64,000 bases of DNA. Origin: Gnetum montanum. Its lineage: Eukaryota; Streptophyta; Gnetopsida; Gnetales; Gnetaceae. Each line of letters starts with the position of its first letter. Positions within the stretch are counted from its first letter, which is position 1. Below the pieces are notes generated by a model that searched no databases, was not told the origin of the DNA, and saw only the letters and a list, made by a program, of their open reading frames with translations. A program made the translations under genes and the position numbers. The stretch is taken from the NCBI GenBank assembly GCA_015680685.1, contig MNCI01013583.1, positions 456,112-520,111 on the forward strand. Reading direction: 5' to 3'. Below are positions 24,681 through 38,136 of the stretch, in pieces.

Positions 24681-25221
24681 AGCTAGTTTAGGATTAGAAC
24701 TGAGGAAACATAAAGCTTGTTGTTTTCTTAATGCAAAGAGATGGGTGACTAGTCGATTAGGGGCAGAGGTAAGTTCACTCATAAAATAAAAAATTACAAA
24801 ATACAAATGTTAAGACAAAGCTATAAAATTAAGTAAAAGGATAAGAAATATTGCAATAATAATTTTTTAAAAAATTAAAGAAAAATAAATGCATGAAATT
24901 GCACTATTTGTAAAATTTAAAAGAAAAATAGTAAAATAAAAAAAATTAGAAAAATAAATTAAAATTAAATGAGTAATAAAAACTACCTTACCAAGGTCGG
25001 GACTCAAGTAAGGATTACCAAAACACAAATCTTAAAAAAGGACTAGAAAACAAGGTTTTTTAAAAAGGTTTTCAGAAAATGGAAAGCATTAAAAAAGGTA
25101 GAAAATAAAGGGTCTGAAGACAAAGGTTTTAAAAAAATCAACAAGTTCCAAGATAAGATCAAAAAATGAAATAGCCACAAGAAAATGGCATGAAGAGCTG
25201 ATAAACAAAAGGTGAGAGAAA

Positions 25222-25240
25222 GGCCCTCTTTCTAGTGCAA
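25222..25240 (-). promoter_or_regulatory. Primer-binding site of E4, tRNA-Asn type
   Basis: Minus-strand TTGCACTAGAAAGAGGGCC matches 15 of 19 positions of TGGCGCTAGAAGGAGGGCT, the complement of the 3' end of plant tRNA-Asn as I recall it. It lies 6 bases inside the 5' LTR, where a primer site belongs. Confidence 0.65.
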
Positions 25241-25246
25241 AAAAGA

Positions 25247-27114
25247 TGTTGATGCATAAATTTTGGTCATACCAACACTTGGGGAAAAACTTGTTTGAGG
25301 AGACTATTGCCTAGAACACCTCCTATATGGGTACAGAAACCTAGAAATAGTCTCAACTAGAGAGGGCTATGTGACATTTTTTTAAAAAAAAATAACAAAC
25401 CAAACTAAAGAAATTAGAATTCAAATTAAGTGATTTTCTTCGAATATAATAGATAACAAAAAAAGAATAAATTTTTCTTAGTTCCCACTATTGTTGTCGG
25501 TCTATCGCTATCGGTGGGGCCCACTATCGAGCAGGAAAACTACAACCATCACAAAAGAGGAAGAGCAAGGAGGCTGGGTCCCACATCATCACTTGATTTA
25601 CTACTGCAACACTGTGGGAAGGGAGGGAGAAATCTGTCATTGCTACTCACTACCACCATTATGTGGCTGAGAGAGTAATAGAGGGAAAACTACTATAGTT
25701 AAGAGAAGAGTGGAGAATGCACTGTTAGTAGTCTGCTATCATCTATCACCTCGTGTCTACCAAGAATGAATAAAACAAAACTATAGAACCCGTCTATCAC
25801 TATTGGTGTAGCCACAATGCTACTCTTGTGCTTGCTGGTGGCACAAAGAGAGGAATCTGTCCCTGTCATTGTAGAGAAAGAAATTTACTACTACTACACA
25901 CACTGCCAATGACCAAGGGAGGAGAGAAGGCTACCCTCTAGGGCAAGCAAAAAGAAAGAAAACCACTACCTGTTGATTTTCTATCAAAAAGAATAGAAAG
26001 AGACCATCACCTCCTCCCTACTAGTGCTATCTCCCATGCAAAGGGAGAGACTATTGCTACTTTCGCTCTTGGATATCCTTGGATCTGATTTTTGAGCTGC
26101 TAGATCCTCCTCAGATGCCTTGGAAGATCGATGACCCTATCAATCCAATTGATTTTATCTTTTATTGCCACTACCCAGTAATTGCCACCACCATCAATGT
26201 AATTGCCACCATCATCCTACTGTGTTAGTTATTGCAACCCCACATTCTGCCTATAATTTCTACCATCCAAGAAGTGCCCATTGTGATTGCCACCCCCATT
26301 GGTGAAATGCCTGCCACTCACCATCAGTTATAGCATCCATGTTCTCACCTACCTTCAACATTTACATCAGCAATGCCTACCACTTGCTCCACCACCCCAT
26401 GTTTCTAGTCACGTTTTGTCTGTTGTGTAAACAAAATAGATAACTACTTGGAGAATCTCAAACAAAAATTATCAATAAAGATGAGTGATCTAATTTTAAA
26501 TTTTATCATATATTATGAAAATGGAGGTGTGAATTTTTTTCTCTAATAATTTAACCAGTGTGATAAAACACATTAGAGATGAGGTTTTTATGTATGACCT
26601 CATAAGCATTCAATTATCCTCCAAATCCTAATTATAACATATTTTTCCATATTGCAAATATGGAAGTTAAATAGTTAACATAAAATAACATGTAAAATCT
26701 TAATATTCTGCATGTTAATGAATAACAAGCACTAATTATCAAACAAGATCTAAAGTTTAATGTCATATTCATATAAATGGGAGAGTAACCAAGTTTAGTT
26801 GCATAGATAGGCCATGAGTAATGTCAATTTATACATGAGACCAATTCAATGATTCACCAAAATGAATCTTACATGATTAAAATTTATATTTCCAAACTTA
26901 GGAATGCATTGTCGCTTTGTAATAATAAATTTATTTTTGATTTAGATGTGCTACAATCTACAATCTTATTATTTTCATTAATAAAATTTCCTTGTTAAAC
27001 TATTAAGAAAAACAAATTACCTAAGTTACCTTTAAAAAGGGGCTTTATTATTTGTTGAAGATTGATGTTTTGATTATGGCCCCATGCCTAGCATGGGCAA
27101 GGTTGACATCAACA
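25247..27114 (-). repeat. 5' LTR of E4 (1868 bp)
   Basis: Bounded by TGTTGATG and CATCAACA. It aligns with 19347-21279 with many substitutions and small indels, so the insertion is old. Confidence 0.92.
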
Positions 27115-28980
27115 CGGGTAACTTGGGAAGGAGTGGCATATGCAGAGCTTGCAAATTTTATTTCACCTTAGCAAAAAGAGACTATTAATATAATTTCTAG
27201 GCTATCTTATTTGGTGGAAAAATAGGAAACTATTGTAACATAAACTGAAATTAGAATTATATTATGGTGCGTATAGAAATATACATATAGCAATTGGTTT
27301 GCTTTTGAAGAATCTCTGTCTTCTCATTTTAGTTACCAAAGACAAACATGACTAATCAGTGAGGAGAAATGCATACATAAATGTGTATACAAATGTTGTT
27401 GATGATCATTTTATAGATTTTCTAGTCAAGTAGACTCCAAAAACCCACTTCAAAAAAATCAAGAGCAGTGGTGTACCAAAAAAGAAAGGTCACCAACTTT
27501 TTGACTTCATGCCACTATAGGAAAATATATGGATTTACATCATGCTTTCACAATGAAATGAATAATTAAAATAATGGTAAGAATGTAATGATTGTGCTAA
27601 CAACATTGGTCGTTAGTCTGTACCAAGTAATGAAACATTTTGATCATTCTTCTTCCATGTTTTACCCCTAAGTCATCAAAAATATATTGAATTCATATCA
27701 TGCTTTCACAATAATGAACAATCAAATAATTGCAAGAATGCATTGATTCTACTAATGAGATTGTTGGATCAGTCTATACCAAGACTTCACACTTTTTGAC
27801 CTTTTCTCTTCATGAATCATTTCACACTTGAATTCACACTTGGTTAGATGGCTGCAAACTTCATGTTCTACCTTTTGAATCTAGGTGTCTTTGTATTTTT
27901 TACCACCACATCATCTACCAAATGTTCTACAGCCCAAGTAGCTCAACTGTCTTTGTGTTCCACTCTTCTTCGAAGTCTTATAATAAGCATAAAATTTTTC
28001 CATTTGCTTACCGAATACACCAAAAAGAAAAAAGAACCCATTGTCAATGTCTATGGATTTGAATACCTTACATTGAGAAAAAATTACAAAAAGGATTAGC
28101 TTTGAGGCATATGATTATGATCTAGTGGTTGTGTGGGTGCCTATCTCATCTCAGGATTTTAAGATGAAGGGTGGGTTTGCACTTTGTAGTATGTTTTGTG
28201 ATCATAACAAAGAAAAAAGTTAGAAAATGGCATTACCAACATGATTGAATATAATTACTTTATTCTACTAATATTTTAAGCTCATTCTTACACTGATTTA
28301 TTCTAATTTTTCCAATCCAATTTATAAAAAAGGTTACCAATTTACTGATCCAATAAGATTTTTCAATTTATGATTATGATTACCATGGATGTTAATAGAG
28401 ATGTAGACATGTGTACATGTTACGCTACAGTTGACAAGGTACTACACTCATGGAAAAAATAGGAACTAGAATTGTTAGAAATTTTGTCCTCTTGGCAAGC
28501 CTCATGTGATGAAATTTTCTAAACTCTATTTTCTATGTTTGTAATTTATGTTGGGAAAAAGAGGGCATAACTGTGAGAGTTGTCTTAGGGTGCTGGTTCT
28601 CCTAGGCTCTCCCCATGAGTTACGGGCCATGGAACACTTTGATGTGCCCTTAGATGGCTCTCAAGTATTAGAAAACCCATCCCAACTTGGCGATACCAAG
28701 CCAGTAGTAGGACACTCTGCCATTGCAACTCTCTCTAAGTTCTCTTCATACTACTCTCACTTGGAGAACTACATGGCCTTGATTCTACTATGGTAGGACA
28801 GGATAGTTTTGATGTGGTGCCAAGCCAAACCTTGTACCAGATCATGAGGGTTCTAGGGGTAAGGTGCCACCCCTTGTAGATGCATTGTTTCCCCTTTCAC
28901 CAATGTTGTCTACAGGGTTGCTTGTGTACTTATTTACAATGGGAAGAATGGTAAATTATTAATTAATCATTAATTATTAT
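27115..28980. other. Unassigned region between E4 and E5
   Basis: No domain recognised. A less AT-rich block at 28540-28930 contains an 82-codon frame on the plus strand (28548-28796, MLGKRGHNCESCL) with no family signal. A second frame at 27848-28099 is AT-driven. The block ends in interleaved taattattaattaatc repeats at 28955-29015. Confidence 0.35.
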
Positions 28981-28984
28981 GAAA

Positions 28985-30058
28985 AATGATTAATTATTAA
29001 TTAATCATTAAAAACCAAGGCTAGATAAATAGCACATGTAACATGATTAGATCATTAATGAAAACCATTGTAAAGAAAAGCAAGTAGAAGAAGGTAAGGT
29101 AATTATTGGAATTGATGAAATTAGGGATATTTCATCTACTTTAAGAGATTAGCTAAGATCCAAGCTTCACCAAGCAAGAATAGATTCAAATGTAGAAATC
29201 ACCAAGAGATTAGCCAAGCATAGCCATGAGCATGTGTAGAAGAGAGAAAGATGCACAATTTATGCCAAGAGAACTAACAATGCAAAGTATTTCTAGAAAC
29301 AAGAGGTAGTGTTTAGGGAATTTCAAGAATCAAGAAGTAATAATCTATCTTTAAAACTTGGATAACATTTATTCAAAAAAAGGCTCCAATGATCAACCAA
29401 TGGGTTAAAGCCACAAAGAAAATACGAGCTAAGCCCATATATCCAAGAACGTGTTCTAAGATAAAATAAGCAAATAACTCAAATAAATCCCAAATATCTA
29501 TCAACATGCTTTAAAACCATGTTCTTACATTATTCCAAAACTAAATAGCCTAAAAATATAAATTAAATATGATATAATAAGCATTAATAAAATAACAATG
29601 AGTCATTACCATCCTTCCAACCTATCCTTCACAAGAGGCATCAAGCATTAGTAAATGCCAAGAAACAATAATCAATGAAAGAAATACATAAAATAATAAT
29701 ATTTCCAAATATGTAATAAGAGCAAGGTCTAAGGTCCAAACCTTAAGAATCATAATATTGAGATGTAATAAATTATGGAATCTTACCAAGAATTACAAGC
29801 TTACAAGTAATATACCATGACATATCAATTGTAAGGTACTAATGCATGTAAACAAGGAGTTAAGGATTGCAACCTCGAGATGCACAACCATAATCATAAG
29901 CATAAGAGACACATTTAAATACACTACCATAATCCACTAGAAAAATACAATATATTATTAACATAATATATTAATTATATCCTTCTACTTAAGAACCAAG
30001 TATAAGAAAATAAATAATAACCTAAAATCCTAGGTTTGAAACACCAAGGTCATACACA
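28985..30058 (-). repeat. Truncated 3' LTR of E5
   Basis: It aligns with 32095-33172 over about 1.05 kb (shared landmarks: agcccatatatc, aatcccaaatatctat, ccttccaacctatccttc, cctaggtttgaaaca). The lower-coordinate 1.4 kb expected from the other LTR is absent. Confidence 0.75.
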
Positions 30059-30070
30059 CTCCCACCCTTT
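30059..30070 (-). promoter_or_regulatory. Polypurine tract of E5
   Basis: Minus-strand AAAGGGTGGGAG directly precedes the LTR start TGTGTATGACC. It is all purine except one T. Confidence 0.55.
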
Positions 30071-30690
30071 AAGGAATATTTAGCTTCAAAGATAGAAATA
30101 AGATCTTATTGCTTTAAGATAACATGCACACACATCACCATGTGTAATAACTTTTAAGGTTGATACCTATAACACTTTTCAATCATTAATCTAAAATATC
30201 TTATCAAACTTAAAGTTGAGCAATCAATAGGCATCCACTTCCAACCGTAAACAATGTCTCATACTATGTTTTATGATCATGTATAAACCCAAACTCCTTC
30301 ATGATATTCATTCCAATTTTTATCTTCTTTTAAACCTTGGTCATTCTTGTATTATATAATTTCACCAATTTTTCCCTAAAAAATGCACTTTCTCATACCA
30401 CAAAAATCCATTCAAAAACCTAGAAATGTAACTTATTATCTTAAAGTTGCTTTTTCCTTTAAATAACCTTTTATTCCATAAATCCATCAATTTTGCAATT
30501 AACTTATTATCCAAGAATACACTTTTTTACAACATGGTCATCCAAAATAATGTTCAGAGCATTACCAAAAATTACAAACATACATCATAAACCTATAAAT
30601 TTTCTCCCAAAAGCTTCCTTTCACCATTATCTTCCTTGGATTCCACCTATAAAAACTTAAATAAAACTTCGATCAGTTTTGTAAAGTCAT

Positions 30691-30702
30691 GCTCTAATAC
30701 CA
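30691..30702 (-). promoter_or_regulatory. Primer-binding site of E5, initiator-Met type
   Basis: Minus-strand TGGTATTAGAGC differs at one position from TGGTATCAGAGC, the standard plant tRNA-iMet primer site. It lies 3 bases from the LTR end. Confidence 0.75.
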
Positions 30703-30705
30703 AAT

Positions 30706-33172
30706 TGTTACACCTTGAAAATAGCCATAGATAAATTTATGAAATCACTTTAAGAACATGAATAAATTACTTAGGAATCCATATATTCTATATGAAAAAC
30801 TTAAAATAACAAAATAAAATTATTGGAAGAAACTTTAATCACTAATATGAAACTATGAACCAAATATCACACTGAAACAACCTTAAAAGATCGATCACTT
30901 AACCAAAATCTGAACGATCTTATTCCAACATCTTAAGTACAAATCCTTGATGTAAAATTTACAAGAAATACATAAGTGAATGATGAGATCATTTTACAAT
31001 ACCATAACATGGCTCTAATAATACAATAATGCTTTAATTCTTTATTTTCAAAGAATTCTTAATCACCAATGCTCACATAGTAACCATAATGTCACTAAAA
31101 ACCTCCATATGAGCCTGCTAACTAAGATCTACATGAAACACATGTAGGAAAGGTTATAATACCTTCACAATAGAGGAAATCACTATGATGCCACTCAAAA
31201 CAAGCTAGAAAATGGGGCCCAAATAGCAAACACACTGTTAGACCCAATAGCAATTGCCAATTAACCAAACTATTAATTAATACTATTAACATTACCATTA
31301 ATGCATGTCATTAATCCATGATTTACATCTAGGTCACATGATATTCCTGTGAGGTTTCCAACATCACATATTTGGAGCACCTATAAGGCTAGTAGTAACT
31401 TAACTAGTCATCAAGGACTATTTGGTGTATTACCTCACTTATTTAGGTAAACCCTCATGCAAGAAAAAAATATTTTTATACTAATTATTGGGTTATATTA
31501 TGAATAGCATTAACTTTATTATTATAGTAGGTCCTATCCCCTCACAGCCATCCTAGATAAGGTCTTTGACTAATTGCAATGTCATTAGATGATCAACAAG
31601 TCATTTTTGTACCAAGTTTCTTGTTACAAATCATGTTGTTAATGAACTCTACTAATATTGACTGTAATGTCCCTAGCCTGAAGGCCAATTTAACCTAAAT
31701 AACCAACCATCCAATATTAGTGGTTTATTCATCATTGATGAACCTTATTGATAATGTTTGCAATGCCCCTAAATTGATGGTCTAGCTCTAAAGTCAATCT
31801 AGATGACTAACCAACCAATATCAATAGCGTAAACATTGTGTCCATAGCTTCCAACATGTGGAACATGTCCATACATGTTCAAACTATTTTCTAGATATCA
31901 TTAAGTGAAGAAGTCATTTCCATCAGATGTCATTGCTATTACACCATTCTAGAAAATGTAGAGAAGTTCCATCATGACCCGTAGTTTCATTGTGATGCAA
32001 GTCATAACACATTAAAATGTCATTACCACTACCACTAGGAGAAGAAGGTGTCATAGGAGAAAGATGAGTAGGATGTGTAAAGAAAATATTACCAAAAATA
32101 ACGAATTATGAATTTATCATCAAAAACCAAGGTTAGCTCAATAGCACATGCAATTTGATCAAATAATCAATGAAAACCATTACAAAGGATAGCAAGTAGA
32201 AGAATATAAGTTAGTTACTTGTCAAAATTTATGAAATTAGGAATATTTCCTCTTCCTCAAGAGATTGACTAATATCGAAGCTTTGCCAAGTAAGAACAAG
32301 TTTAGATCTAGAAATCACCAAGAGATCCACCAAGCATAGCCACGAGCATGAGCATTAGAGAGAGAGATGCACAAGTCATGTCAATAGAGACAATGATGCC
32401 AAGTATTTATAATCACAAGATGGAGTGTTTGTGAAGTTCCAAAAATATATAATTAGAAATATTTTTTCTAAAATTAAATAACATGTATCCATAAAAAGAA
32501 TCCAATGGTTAACTAATAGGATAAAGTCACCAAGAAAATACTAGAATAAGCCCACATATCTAAGAATGGATCCCAAGCTAAAATAAGAGAATAACTAAAA
32601 TAAATCCCAAATATCTATTAACATGCCTTATAACCATATTCTTACATTATTCCAAAATAGAATAGCCTAAAAATATAAATTATATATAAAATAATAAGAA
32701 TTAATAAAGTACCAATAGTTGGCCACTGCATTCCTTCCAACCTATCCTTCATAAGAGGTACCAAGCATAGGTAAATGTTAGGAAATAATAATCAATAAAA
32801 GAAATACACAAAACAATAATATTTCCAAATATGTAATAAGACTAAGGTCTAAGATTTAAACCTTAAGAAGCATAATATCAAGATGTAATAGAATATGTAA
32901 TCTTACCAAGAATTACAAGCTTATAAGTAATATACCATGATGTATCAATCGTAAAATACCAATGCATGTAAATAAGGAGTCAAGGGCTTAAACTTCAAGA
33001 TGCATAACCATAAGCATAACAAAGATGTTTGAATACAATAGAATAAACCACTAGTAAAATATAGTATATTATTAACATAATATATTACATATACCTTTTT
33101 TTTCTTAACAACCAAGCATAAGAAAATAAATAAAAACTTGAGATCCTAGGTTTGAAACACTAGGGTGTGATA
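30706..33172 (-). repeat. 5' LTR of E5 (about 2.47 kb)
   Basis: On the minus strand it begins near TATCACACCC (a decayed TGTCACACCC) and ends GGTGTAACA next to the primer site. Within it, two related blocks at about 31670 and 31760 (aatgtccctagcc; aatgcccctaaattg) form a diverged duplication. Confidence 0.6.
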
Positions 33173-34990
33173 GGATATCTATCTTCAAGATTTCCACCAT
33201 GGATTGAGAATTCTATTGGAACTTTGTTAGGACTCTACGGGTATATCCATGGTTAGGTATGAACATCCATCTTGCATCTATGACTGGGAGGAATGAACTT
33301 TAAGTTCTTCAAACTCACTTCCCCGCATCCCAAATTGCCCAAGTAGATTCATAACAACATCTCATAACTTTGATCTCATCTCAAACTTATCATCTTAGTT
33401 TGTACTTGACACACAAACATAGCAAATCAAACTTCTTAATTTTCTAGTTTTTATTTCATCAAAATATGGAATTGATTAGCATAAAATACATTCATAGATT
33501 CTTGTCTATCTTCTTTAGGACACCAAAATAGTTTTCTTCTTAAATTCCAATAGGATTTCTAGATTAAAATTCATGTTTTGGATTTTCATTCTCTCATTAA
33601 TTTCACCTTATTCCATTGCATTTTAGCATCCAAAACTCTATGCATTATTGATACATGGTAAGGGTAGCTCATTCTATGTCTATCCCACTTGATTCATATT
33701 TCAAAGGATCATCCAAGATGCATCATGATCAATGTTACAATTTATTATCATTTGTCACAACTCCTAGAAAAAGTTATTATAAATCAACATACATCACAAG
33801 TTGGCCATGTAGGTCACGATGAAAGTTACAACAAAGCAAGATCAACTTGTAACATGTCTAAATAGCTACTAAAGATGTAGAACCTGATGCCATAGTAACT
33901 ATGACTTAGATATACAATGTGTAGGCTTGAAAGGAAGAAAAATAGGCTAGAAAAAATATTAATCCCTTAGGGTAACACATCCAAATAGGAAAACACATTA
34001 AATAGTAATCTACAAAATTGACATCTAAATGAAATTTTGTGCAATAATAGATTAGAGTAATAGAAATATACTAGTGGAAATGATCTTATCTAAAACATCT
34101 CTAAAATAACTAAATTCATAATCTACATCCAAAACATAATACATGCATTCAAAACCTTAAGAGATTAGTTATCAAAAGAAAAGTAGTTATAATAAATTTT
34201 CCTACCTAAACACCAATGTATTTCTAACACCCTTGTGTGGTTGAGATCCTCCTAACAAACCTTGGATCCTAATGCATGAAAAAAAATCATCACAAATAAC
34301 TATAGAGATTGAGGAGATGAAATATTAGAAATAAGAAGGTACTTACATAGATTTGGAAGAATTGAACAAGCTTGGGTTGTGGCTTCTTCTTTTACTTCAA
34401 TAAAGTCTTCTTCTTTAGCTTTCTCTCCCAAATGATGGCAAGATACATGGATGATTTCTAATAGAAGGGAATCCATGTATCTATAATGTAAAGAGCATGG
34501 TAAAATTTTATTAATGGATAATTTTAATGAATGAATAAAACCCAAATTCATATATTACTTATTTCTTAAATTAACACATGTATATTTACTATTTCCAAAA
34601 TCAACTCAAACTATTATTTTTCAACAATAAAGTTGAAGCTCATATAGGTTATATGTTACAAGAGGTATTTATGTTCAACCCCCAACTTAGCTACCCTTAT
34701 GTTATAGTACTATTTTTATTAATTCAACATAAAAATAAAGAACCAAACATTAATCATACACACCACAAGCTTGATGTAGAATCCCATATGTCATGATCTA
34801 TATAGTATCCAATAGTTGTCTACTCAAGATCCAAACAAGGTTAGTGCACATGTGTTTTATAAAATATAATGTAATATAATACAATCATAGAAAAAGCTTA
34901 AATGATAATAAGATAAATATTAAAAGTATAAAAGAGATCACTTAATACAAGCAAGGCACACACAGAAATTTCAAGATCAAGTACAATCAT
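33173..34990. other. Unassigned AT-rich region, possibly the 3' end of E6
   Basis: No coding domain is visible. By position it should contain the 3' untranslated region and perhaps the 3' LTR of the Tekay-like element E6, because its integrase ends at about 35040 on the minus strand. A G run on the minus strand (gttgggggttga, about 34668-34682) could be a polypurine tract. I could not match any part to the 5' LTR at 47481. Confidence 0.3.
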
Positions 34991-35039
34991 AGACTACTTA
35001 CAACACATTAAAGATTCAAGTTACAAGACATAGCAACAA

Positions 35040-35335
35040 AAGAAAGAGGGTTCTTGAACTAGAGCATTACAAGAGTTTAAGATGATTGGTATGTAAATAT
35101 TTTTCACTCTCTCAAGTGAATTATTGTATATCATGTCTATTCCAAACAAATTTTACCATAGAAATTATCTTGCTTTTCAACTTCCTCTCCATTCTATCAA
35201 TAATCTTAATTAGATGTTTCTCATAACCAACATCAAGTTGAAGTTTCACATCCTATCATTCTATCACATGGCTTAGATTTAGAAGATACTACTTAAGCAT
35301 AGAAATATGAGAAAAAATCATGAATATATCTAATA
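35040..35335 (-). pseudogene. Integrase C-terminus and chromodomain-like tail of E6
   Basis: The minus strand reads SHISMLK.YLLNLSHVIE, then KIIDRMERKLKSKIISMVKF and VWNRHDIQ, matching the FHVSMLRKY...PSHVIE and LDR..R.LR.K.I..VKV.W..H wording that ends Tekay-type polyproteins. It continues the frame interrupted at 42346 (FGKKEKLAP..., RKIAEVA), showing that E7 landed inside this gene. Confidence 0.75.
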
Positions 35336-36316
35336 TGATTAATAGCAGGTATCCCTTATGCCAAACCATATAAATTACAATTATTCATGTGCAATCTGGT
35401 AAAATTCCGTGGATGGGACTAGTGTGGTATCTAAATTGTTTAGCATTGATTATAGGTCACTATCTTCTCACTTGAACTAGAAGTAGCTTTATAACGTATG
35501 GTTTTGTCCAAAGTGAGGCATATGATTATTGGTATTATGTAGCTAAGGCTAAAGTACATGAAAATATTAAAATTAATTATTTAATCTAATTAATAACAAA
35601 AAGATAAATCCTAAACTATCCTTAAGGATGATGTGTCTATTCTTAGCCTACCATACACATCCTAAACTAGTTGCGCTCATTTCATCGACTAACTAACATG
35701 CATAGAAATGTAACTATTAACTAAACACATAGAAAGTAAACTGCATTGAAAGTAAATCTATTCTAAGTCAAAGTGTTGCAATGAATATGAATCAATCTTG
35801 ATTTTATTGCTATTCATGAAATGTGTCTAGGTATAATGCCACTCAAATAAGACTCTATACAATTAACTCAAACCCACATTGTAGGCACTCACTGACTATT
35901 TGTTAAGATTATAGAATAAGACTACAAGAGTTTAGCTATACTATTGGTCCAATGATGCCAAATACATAGTGGATGCTCACATATTTATAGGCAAATACAA
36001 GCATTGCATTGATAGGGATGTGTAAACACATCTAGTTATGTTGACAAGGATGCGTTAATGAGGATGCATCAATGAAGCTATGTTGATGAGGATGCGTTAG
36101 CATAGCTAAGTTATAGAAAAGGCAATATCACATCTATGATATAGCATATGCAATATAGCATCTATGATGTAGCAGCCAACTACGCTACATGGATGAGGAT
36201 GCTACAATGTAGATGTGACGTAGCATCTACAATATCTTAGCTAACTGATACATTTGATAAAATGATTCTTCATGATGTCCCTATGACTCAGCTACCTAAC
36301 ATATCAAATCTCATCA
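35336..36316 (-). repeat. 3' LTR of E7 (981 bp)
   Basis: It starts tgattaatagcaggtatccc and ends aaatctcatca, with TATA at 35982-35989. The U3 (about 36010-36245) has repeated gatgaggatgcgtt and atctatgatatagca motifs. It aligns with the 5' LTR except for an about 100-bp block present only there. Confidence 0.92.
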
Positions 36317-36327
36317 TGCCCCCACGA
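36317..36327 (-). promoter_or_regulatory. Polypurine tract of E7
   Basis: Minus-strand tcgtgggggca directly precedes TGATGAG. This is the best-preserved polypurine tract of the family in the window. Confidence 0.75.
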
Positions 36328-38136
36328 CTAACTAAAAACTTTTCCTTAAGTTATATATAAATAGACAAAGTTCAATTACAACAATTGTGGGGTGATGATG
36401 ACTAGATTGGCTACCATTACAAAATTGGTGTCACATTAAAAATTTTATTCAAGTGGTGTATCACAAAATGAAAAAAATATTGGATGGACATTAAATTTTA
36501 CAAAATTGCAAAGGTCTTTAAAAATCCACAAAAGATTAATCCTCTTGTTGTCACTAGTGGTGGCAGATTTTCCAACCTTAATTGTCATGTTGGTGCTTCT
36601 CTTTTATGTAGAACATTTTTGAAGGATGGACTAAAATTACTTCACATTAATCCTTGGATTTAGTAAACATGTGATGCTTAAGCTTTAATCTTTGTATGTG
36701 TTACTATTTGTCCATGGGCATATCCTCCTTTGTCTTTATCTTAGCCCCTTTTCCTTGTCTTACAAAAGACCTTCAACCTTAGGCATTCTTTTTAGCATCA
36801 CCTATAATTACCAAAGAATCAACATTAGTTTTGGTAAATTTCTCTTAATAATTAAACCTTTTTGGATCCCTGGTTACCTCAAAATTTGAAAACAATTTAG
36901 CATTTTGACTTAAGGTGATTTCATAATAATGTTCCCTGAGGCTTTAAGGTAACTAAAAATCATTGAGTTCTTCAATTCATTTTGATTATTGTTACTATTA
37001 GTTACCATAATTTTTGAAAATGGGGTCTTAGAAAAAAAATTTAAAATTACAATCTTGGCCCCCATGATGAATGAGCGTAACTCCAGAAGCTTAAAATTTT
37101 TTAATCAATGAAAACCAAAGGTTTGGTTCACAAGATAACCAAGAAATCTTGAATTTGAAGGATAGCTCAATATAAAAGTAGTAAAATTAATCAAAATTGA
37201 TGAGTAGTCCCAAAATCATGCATAAAGTTTGAGAAGTTTCTCATGATGTCTTGGAAGATGTGATGTTTAAGCTTAGAGCCATGATCAACAAAAGTCATAC
37301 AAGTAGATCCCCTTCCCCAAGTAAGCTCCTGTCATAATGGCCTTGCAAAACCATGTCTATAGATGTCTATGAGCACCTTAGAAGTGAAATGTAGATAATG
37401 TCTTTGTTTCAAATAATATAAAGCTACCTTAGTTAGGATCCTACACTATACTATACAAAACCATTATGCTCATAATTGCATGTAGTAGTGAGATGAGAAG
37501 GGATTACAGAGATTGGGTAATGAGGTACATTATCATGTCCACAATAGATTCTTATGCCAATTATGATTAAGATGATCATCATACCTATCTGTCCAAGTTT
37601 TAGACCAAGTTCATACCATTAATAATGGTCTTGCATTATTGTATCCCTTTTTGCCTACAATCATGAGTCCATAAAACCACAGAGAATGAGGATCACTCCA
37701 AATAGAGAAGAAAAGAGAAGAAGGAATATAGAGAGGACCTTAGTTAGAGAGGTGCCTTTGAGCATTTGTAACATGTCTTTCTAGCCCCATAACTAGTGCT
37801 TGTAGCCCATTATTATGTCTAATGGGTGTGCTTTGAATTTTCATTATTTTTGTTATTTTTTTGTTTTGTTTTTTTTTTCACTTTTTTTATTGGTTGATGA
37901 TCCAATTGATGATATGTTCCATGGGGAGTTATTAAGCCCAAGAAGTAAGCTAAGAAGAGAACACAACAAATCTCCTTGAGGTCACACCCTTTTCCATTTC
38001 CACTTGGTATTTTCCTCTTTCTTCAAGGCATCATGATCATTAGTTAATTTTAGTTTCATGTAAGAAGAACCATATTTCTTTCATCATAAAGACCTCTTAT
38101 TTAAAGAGACTTGGATGGATGGATGATGTGGTCTCA
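36328..38136. other. 3' untranslated region of E7
   Basis: It shares blocks with E2 (8.5-8.7 kb) and E11 (55.9-56.05 kb), for example aacatgtctttctag and tagcccattattatg-type sequence at 37760-37820. No coding domain is seen. Confidence 0.6.

Larger units (their letters stand above)
19347..27114 (-). mobile_element. E4: non-autonomous Ty3-type element with 1.9-kb LTRs
   Basis: Two long direct repeats, each bounded by TGTTGATG and CATCAACA, flank a 3.97-kb interior. A primer site resembling the 3' end of tRNA-Asn lies by the high-coordinate LTR and a G-rich polypurine tract by the low-coordinate LTR, so the element is on the minus strand. The interior has gag, protease and an integrase C-terminus but no reverse transcriptase, RNase H or integrase core. 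Flanking 5-mers (gaggt at 19342-19346, cgggt at 27115-27119) match at three of five positions, so the target duplication is uncertain. Confidence 0.88.
28985..33172 (-). mobile_element. E5: LTR-dominated element with a 0.65-kb interior
   Basis: A 1.05-kb direct repeat (about 28985-30058 and 32095-33172) is explained as the same end of two LTRs. On the minus strand, a purine run AAAGGGTGGGAG (30059-30070) abuts the left repeat. An initiator-Met-type primer site (30691-30702) precedes TGTTACACC at 30706, the end of the right LTR. The interior is then only 30059-30705, with no coding domain, resembling LARD/TRIM-type non-autonomous elements. The left LTR is truncated, keeping only its first 1.07 kb. 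Confidence 0.65.

Noticed and set aside
28548-28796. 82-codon open frame in a GC-richer block
   Set aside because: No family motif, no homologue in the window, and it is bordered by AT repeats; too weak for a gene call.
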